Origin: Campylobacteraceae bacterium
Lineage (GTDB): Bacteria > Campylobacterota > Campylobacteria > Campylobacterales > Campylobacteraceae
Direction of reading: 5' to 3'
DNA: 38,304 nucleotides
Assembly: GCA_031284315.1 (NCBI GenBank)
Contig: JAITAB010000005.1
Coordinates: 1 to 38,304, forward strand
The position numbers and the translations under genes were made by a program. Shown one piece after another: positions 35,298 to 38,304 of the stretch (the stretch's first letter is position 1; every line of letters starts with the position of its first letter). Under the pieces are notes generated by a model, which worked only from the letters and a program-made list of their open reading frames with translations, did not search any database and was not told the DNA's origin.

Positions 35298-35333
35298 CGT
35301 TTATCTTCTCGGTAGTTTTGTAAAATAGATAAG

Positions 35334-35342
35334 ATTGTACCA
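35334..35342 (-). promoter_or_regulatory. Extended -10 of the helicase-truB-ispE-smpB operon
   Basis: The minus strand reads TGGTACAAT, an extended -10 element in the gap divergent from ppk. Confidence 0.5.
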
Positions 35343-35400
35343 AAAAAATATTTAAAAAACAGTTTTTATGAAGAATTTGGTTCTTTTTATTCTATTTGGA

Positions 35401-35406
35401 TATAAT
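35401..35406 (+). promoter_or_regulatory. -10 box of ppk
   Basis: TATAAT lies 32 bases before the ppk start, preceded by a T-rich region. Confidence 0.5.
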
Positions 35407-35437
35407 AAAGGTTTTAGTAAAGCCATAGGAGTAAAAA

Positions 35438-37534
35438 ATGAGCGATTTAAATAGTCCTGAAATATACCTGAATAGAGAGATGTCATGGCTGCGCTTCAAT
35501 ACGCGCGTTTTAAGCGAGTCATTCAAAAAAGAACTTCCGCTTCTTGAAAGGCTCAAATTTTTAGCCATTTATGTTACAAATCTGGACGAATTTTACATGA
35601 TAAGAGTAGCTGGGCTAAAACAGCTTTTATCGGCAGGTATCGTAACAACGGGCAATGACCAGCAGACTACGCTTGATCAGCTTCGTGCGATAAGAGAGTA
35701 TGTAACAAACGAAAAAGATATATTTGAGCAGAGTTATAGCGAAATAATAGAAGGGTTGGCAAAAGAGAATCTTTTCATTTCAAAATACAGCGCGGTAAGC
35801 TCCGAGTTAAAAACAAAAGCAGATGAGTTTTTCTTTTCAAATATTTTTCCCGTTATCGTTCCTATCGCGGTTGATGCGACTCACCCGTTTCCGCATCTAA
35901 ATAACCTTAGCTTTGCGCTTGCCGTTAAACTGCAAGACTCCGAAAATAGTAAGATAAAATACGGCATGATAAGGATTCCGCGCGTACTGCCGCGATTTTA
36001 CAAAGCAGGAGATAATGTATATATACCGATAGAATCCATCGTAAAATGGCATGTTGAGGATATTTTTCCGGGTTATACGCTTATCGCTTCGGCTCCTTTT
36101 GTGGTTACGAGAAATGCCGATATGAATATAGAAGAGGAAGAGGCGGACGACTTTATGCTCATGATGGAGCAGGGCTTGAAACTGCGCCGAAAAGGGGCGT
36201 TTGTAAGGCTTTCTATAAAAAAAGACGCTGATCCTGATATAGTTGAATTTTTAAACTCCCACATGCAGATTTTCCAAAAAGATATTTACGAATACAGTAT
36301 CCCCTTAAATCTGGGCGCGCTGTGGCAGATAGTCGGAAACAAGGACTTTTTGCATTTAACGCTTCCTCCCTATACGCCGAAGATTTTGCCGCCTTTAAAT
36401 ACAAACGAATCTATTTTTTCAACGATAGACAAGGGCGATATTTTGACAGCGCACCCGTATGAGAGTTTTGATTCGGTAACATCGTTTATCCAAGAAGCTT
36501 CAAAAGACCCGAAAGTTATCTCTATCCGCATGACGCTTTACCGCGTTGAGAAAAATTCGCCCATAGTTCAAGCTTTGATAAATGCCGCCTCAGACGGCAA
36601 GCAGGTAACCGCGATGGTAGAGTTAAAAGCGCGTTTTGACGAAGAAAATAATCTGCATTGGGCAAAAGCTTTGGAAAATGCGGGCGCACATGTGATTTAC
36701 GGCATCACGGGCTTTAAGGTTCATGCGAAAATCACGCAGGTTATCCGCCAAGTTGATGACAGATTGAAATTTTACATGCATTTTGGCACGGGAAATTACA
36801 ATGCTTCAAGCGCGCGCATATACACGGATGTAAGCTTTTTTACTTCGCGCGAAAATTACGCGAAAGATTCTACGACATTTTTTCACATTCTTTCAGGTTT
36901 TTCCAAGAATAAAAAGCTTGAAAACCTTTCCATGTCGCCCATGCAGATAAAAAACCGCGTGATTATGATGATAAATAACGAAGCGGAAAAGAAAAACGAG
37001 GGACATATCATAGCAAAAATGAACGCTTTGGTGGATTCGGATGTTATAAAAGCTCTTTATAACGCTTCAAACAAAGGCGTGAAAATAGAACTTATCATAC
37101 GCGGGATTTGCTGCCTTAGACCGGGCGTTGAGGGCGTGAGCGAAAATATCAGCGTCAAATCAATAATCGGCAAATATTTGGAACATGCAAGGGTTTTTTA
37201 CTTTAAACATTCAAGCCCGAATCTTTTTATCTCAAGCGCGGATTGGATGCCGCGAAATTTGGAGCGAAGGCTTGAGCTCATGACGCCCATAGAAGACAAA
37301 ACTTTACAGAAAAAACTTTTTGAGATTTTGCAAGTGCAGTTAAGCGATAACGCTTTAAGCTGGCGGCTTAAAGAAGACGGCTCATACGAGCATCAAGCCT
37401 CAAAAGACGGCAAAGAGATAAATTGCCAGCAGATGCTTGAAGAGTATATCAACAGGATTTACAGGACGATGAAAAAAGATGCGACTTCGTCAAAAGCCGA
37501 CCAGTTGGCGAAAAAACTGTTTAAAGAGAGTTGA
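35438..37534 (+). CDS. ppk: Polyphosphate kinase 1
   Basis: A 698-residue PPK1 that reversibly polymerises the gamma-phosphate of ATP into polyphosphate. The four-domain order is complete: N domain ([20 protein letters not shown]), head, and the two phospholipase-D-like C domains. The autophosphorylated histidine lies in [11 protein letters not shown], with a second conserved histidine in MHFGTGNYN and a further motif FLSAHPYESF-like at [16 protein letters not shown] lies 6 bases before the ATG. It stands alone, divergent from the helicase operon. A role in stress survival is known for the family in Campylobacter. Confidence 0.95.
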   Translation: MSDLNSPEIYLNREMSWLRFNTRVLSESFKKELPLLERLKFLAIYVTNLDEFYMIRVAGLKQLLSAGIVTTGNDQQTTLDQLRAIREYVTNEKDIFEQSYSEIIEGLAKENLFISKYSAVSSELKTKADEFFFSNIFPVIVPIAVDATHPFPHLNNLSFALAVKLQDSENSKIKYGMIRIPRVLPRFYKAGDNVYIPIESIVKWHVEDIFPGYTLIASAPFVVTRNADMNIEEEEADDFMLMMEQGLKLRRKGAFVRLSIKKDADPDIVEFLNSHMQIFQKDIYEYSIPLNLGALWQIVGNKDFLHLTLPPYTPKILPPLNTNESIFSTIDKGDILTAHPYESFDSVTSFIQEASKDPKVISIRMTLYRVEKNSPIVQALINAASDGKQVTAMVELKARFDEENNLHWAKALENAGAHVIYGITGFKVHAKITQVIRQVDDRLKFYMHFGTGNYNASSARIYTDVSFFTSRENYAKDSTTFFHILSGFSKNKKLENLSMSPMQIKNRVIMMINNEAEKKNEGHIIAKMNALVDSDVIKALYNASNKGVKIELIIRGICCLRPGVEGVSENISVKSIIGKYLEHARVFYFKHSSPNLFISSADWMPRNLERRLELMTPIEDKTLQKKLFEILQVQLSDNALSWRLKEDGSYEHQASKDGKEINCQQMLEEYINRIYRTMKKDATSSKADQLAKKLFKES

Positions 37535-37830
37535 TTAATGAAATCATGCGCCCAAATATATCGCAAAACAGGCGGAATGATTTGCGGGACGCTGCAATGA
37601 AATTTGCGCCTGCATGCAGGTAAATGCGTTCGGCGGGTTTGCGGTAAAAAATGATTTTAAGGCGCGATAGAAAAAGGCAAATAAAAAAAGGCAAAATGGA
37701 TAAATTTAAAAATATATGCAAGTTTTCAAGCTGTCAATTTGTATTTGCCGAGCTTTTGGCGTAAAAAACATGCATAAATTTTTGCCTTACATGTCCGTTG
37801 CCTATTCGTATCACATAAAAGCGGGCGAAA
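37535..37830. other. Intergenic region, no gene seen
   Basis: About 300 bases between ppk and the glycosylase-like gene. It contains a 12-base perfect palindrome CCTGCATGCAGG at 37609-37620, and nothing else I can assign. Confidence 0.4.
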
Positions 37831-38304
37831 ATGCGCAAATATGAGATTTTGACGCATCCATGGGAGTGCGTGTTTAATGAGCATTCCAAAGTTTTGATTT
37901 TAGGCTCTTTTCCATCTGTCAAGTCAAGACAAAACGGCTTTTACTACGGACATTCGCAAAATATATTTTGGCGCACGCTCTCTTTGGTTTTGCAAAAGCC
38001 GCCGTCGCTCAATGACAAAGAGTCAAAAATAGCGTTTTTGCTGCAAAACGACATAGCTCTTTGGGATGTTTTATACTCTTGCAAGATAGCAGGCTCAAAT
38101 GATAATACGATACGAAATCCCGTCCCAAACGACTTTTCCGCTGTTTTTGAAAAAGCAAAAATAAGAGCCGTTTTTACAACGGGCAAAATGTCAACCGCGC
38201 TTTTTTGGAAATTATGCTCTAAAAAATACGGCTTAGAGCCTTTTTATCTGCCTTCCACAAGTCCCGCAAACCGCGCATGGCATAAAGGACATTGTTCTGT
38301 TCTT
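37831..38304 (+). CDS. DNA-deoxyinosine/uracil glycosylase-like protein, 3'-truncated
   Basis: The frame is open from ATG 37831 to the right edge (158 codons). The start reads MRKYEILTHPWECVFNEHSK, then VLILGSFPSVKSRQNGFYYG and HSQNIFWRTL, which is the N-terminal signature of MUG/UDG-superfamily DNA-deoxyinosine glycosylases: active-site motif GSFPS and the substrate pocket YYGHxQNxFW. Later motifs are NDIALWDVLYSC and LPSTSPANRAW, the latter matching the second active-site loop. The family excises hypoxanthine or uracil from DNA for base-excision repair. The C-terminal end lies outside the window. Confidence 0.82.
   Translation, partial: MRKYEILTHPWECVFNEHSKVLILGSFPSVKSRQNGFYYGHSQNIFWRTLSLVLQKPPSLNDKESKIAFLLQNDIALWDVLYSCKIAGSNDNTIRNPVPNDFSAVFEKAKIRAVFTTGKMSTALFWKLCSKKYGLEPFYLPSTSPANRAWHKGHCSVL

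Overview
The window looks like a chromosomal segment of a Campylobacterota (epsilonproteobacterial) organism. Three things point there: a tandem pair of bacterial dynamin-like GTPases of the Campylobacter DLP1/DLP2 type, a compact helicase-truB-ispE-smpB operon resembling arrangements known from Campylobacter and Helicobacter, and long poly-G contingency tracts inside surface-glycan genes. I cannot name the genus. No integrase, transposase, rRNA or CRISPR array is visible.

Layout. 1-6.3 kb: end of an XRE-type regulator, a TSUP exporter (minus strand), a DsbA-like oxidoreductase and the two dynamin-like proteins. 6.4-7.8 kb: tRNA-Pro(GGG), thiD (minus strand) and tRNA-Ser(GGA). 8.2-15.5 kb: a copper/silver efflux system, cusFBA and cusRS, with a repeat cluster wedged between cusA and cusR. 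16.3-19.0 kb: a small DUF2325 gene under two Fur-box-like sites, then a Na/Pi-cotransporter-family gene with a small coiled-coil partner. 19.6-29.8 kb: a six-gene minus-strand glycan island. 31.2-35.3 kb: the housekeeping operon (minus strand). 35.4-37.5 kb: ppk. The right edge holds the 5' part of a DNA-deoxyinosine/uracil glycosylase-like gene.

The glycan island is the most unusual part. Four of its six genes carry a homopolymeric G tract of 9 to 14 bases. As read here, two genes are in frame (a fucosyltransferase-like protein and a GT4 glycosyltransferase) and two are out of frame (an SGNH hydrolase and an asparagine-synthase-like protein). The two tail genes share a near-identical discoidin-like (F5/8 type C) N-terminal module containing the tract, but then switch abruptly to unrelated catalytic domains. 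The shared DNA is a direct repeat of about 560 bp that also includes the intergenic spacer and the 3' end of a fucosyltransferase-like gene. An orphan 3' fragment of the same kind lies behind the asparagine-synthase-like gene. This looks like a recombining, phase-variable cassette system.

The window also holds dense clusters of short palindromic repeats built on ATTCCCGC...GCGGGAAT, with paired changes in their stems, fixed linkers and two longer composite forms of 63 and 66 bp. Clusters flank the glycan island on both sides, and one copy supplies the last 26 codons of cusA.
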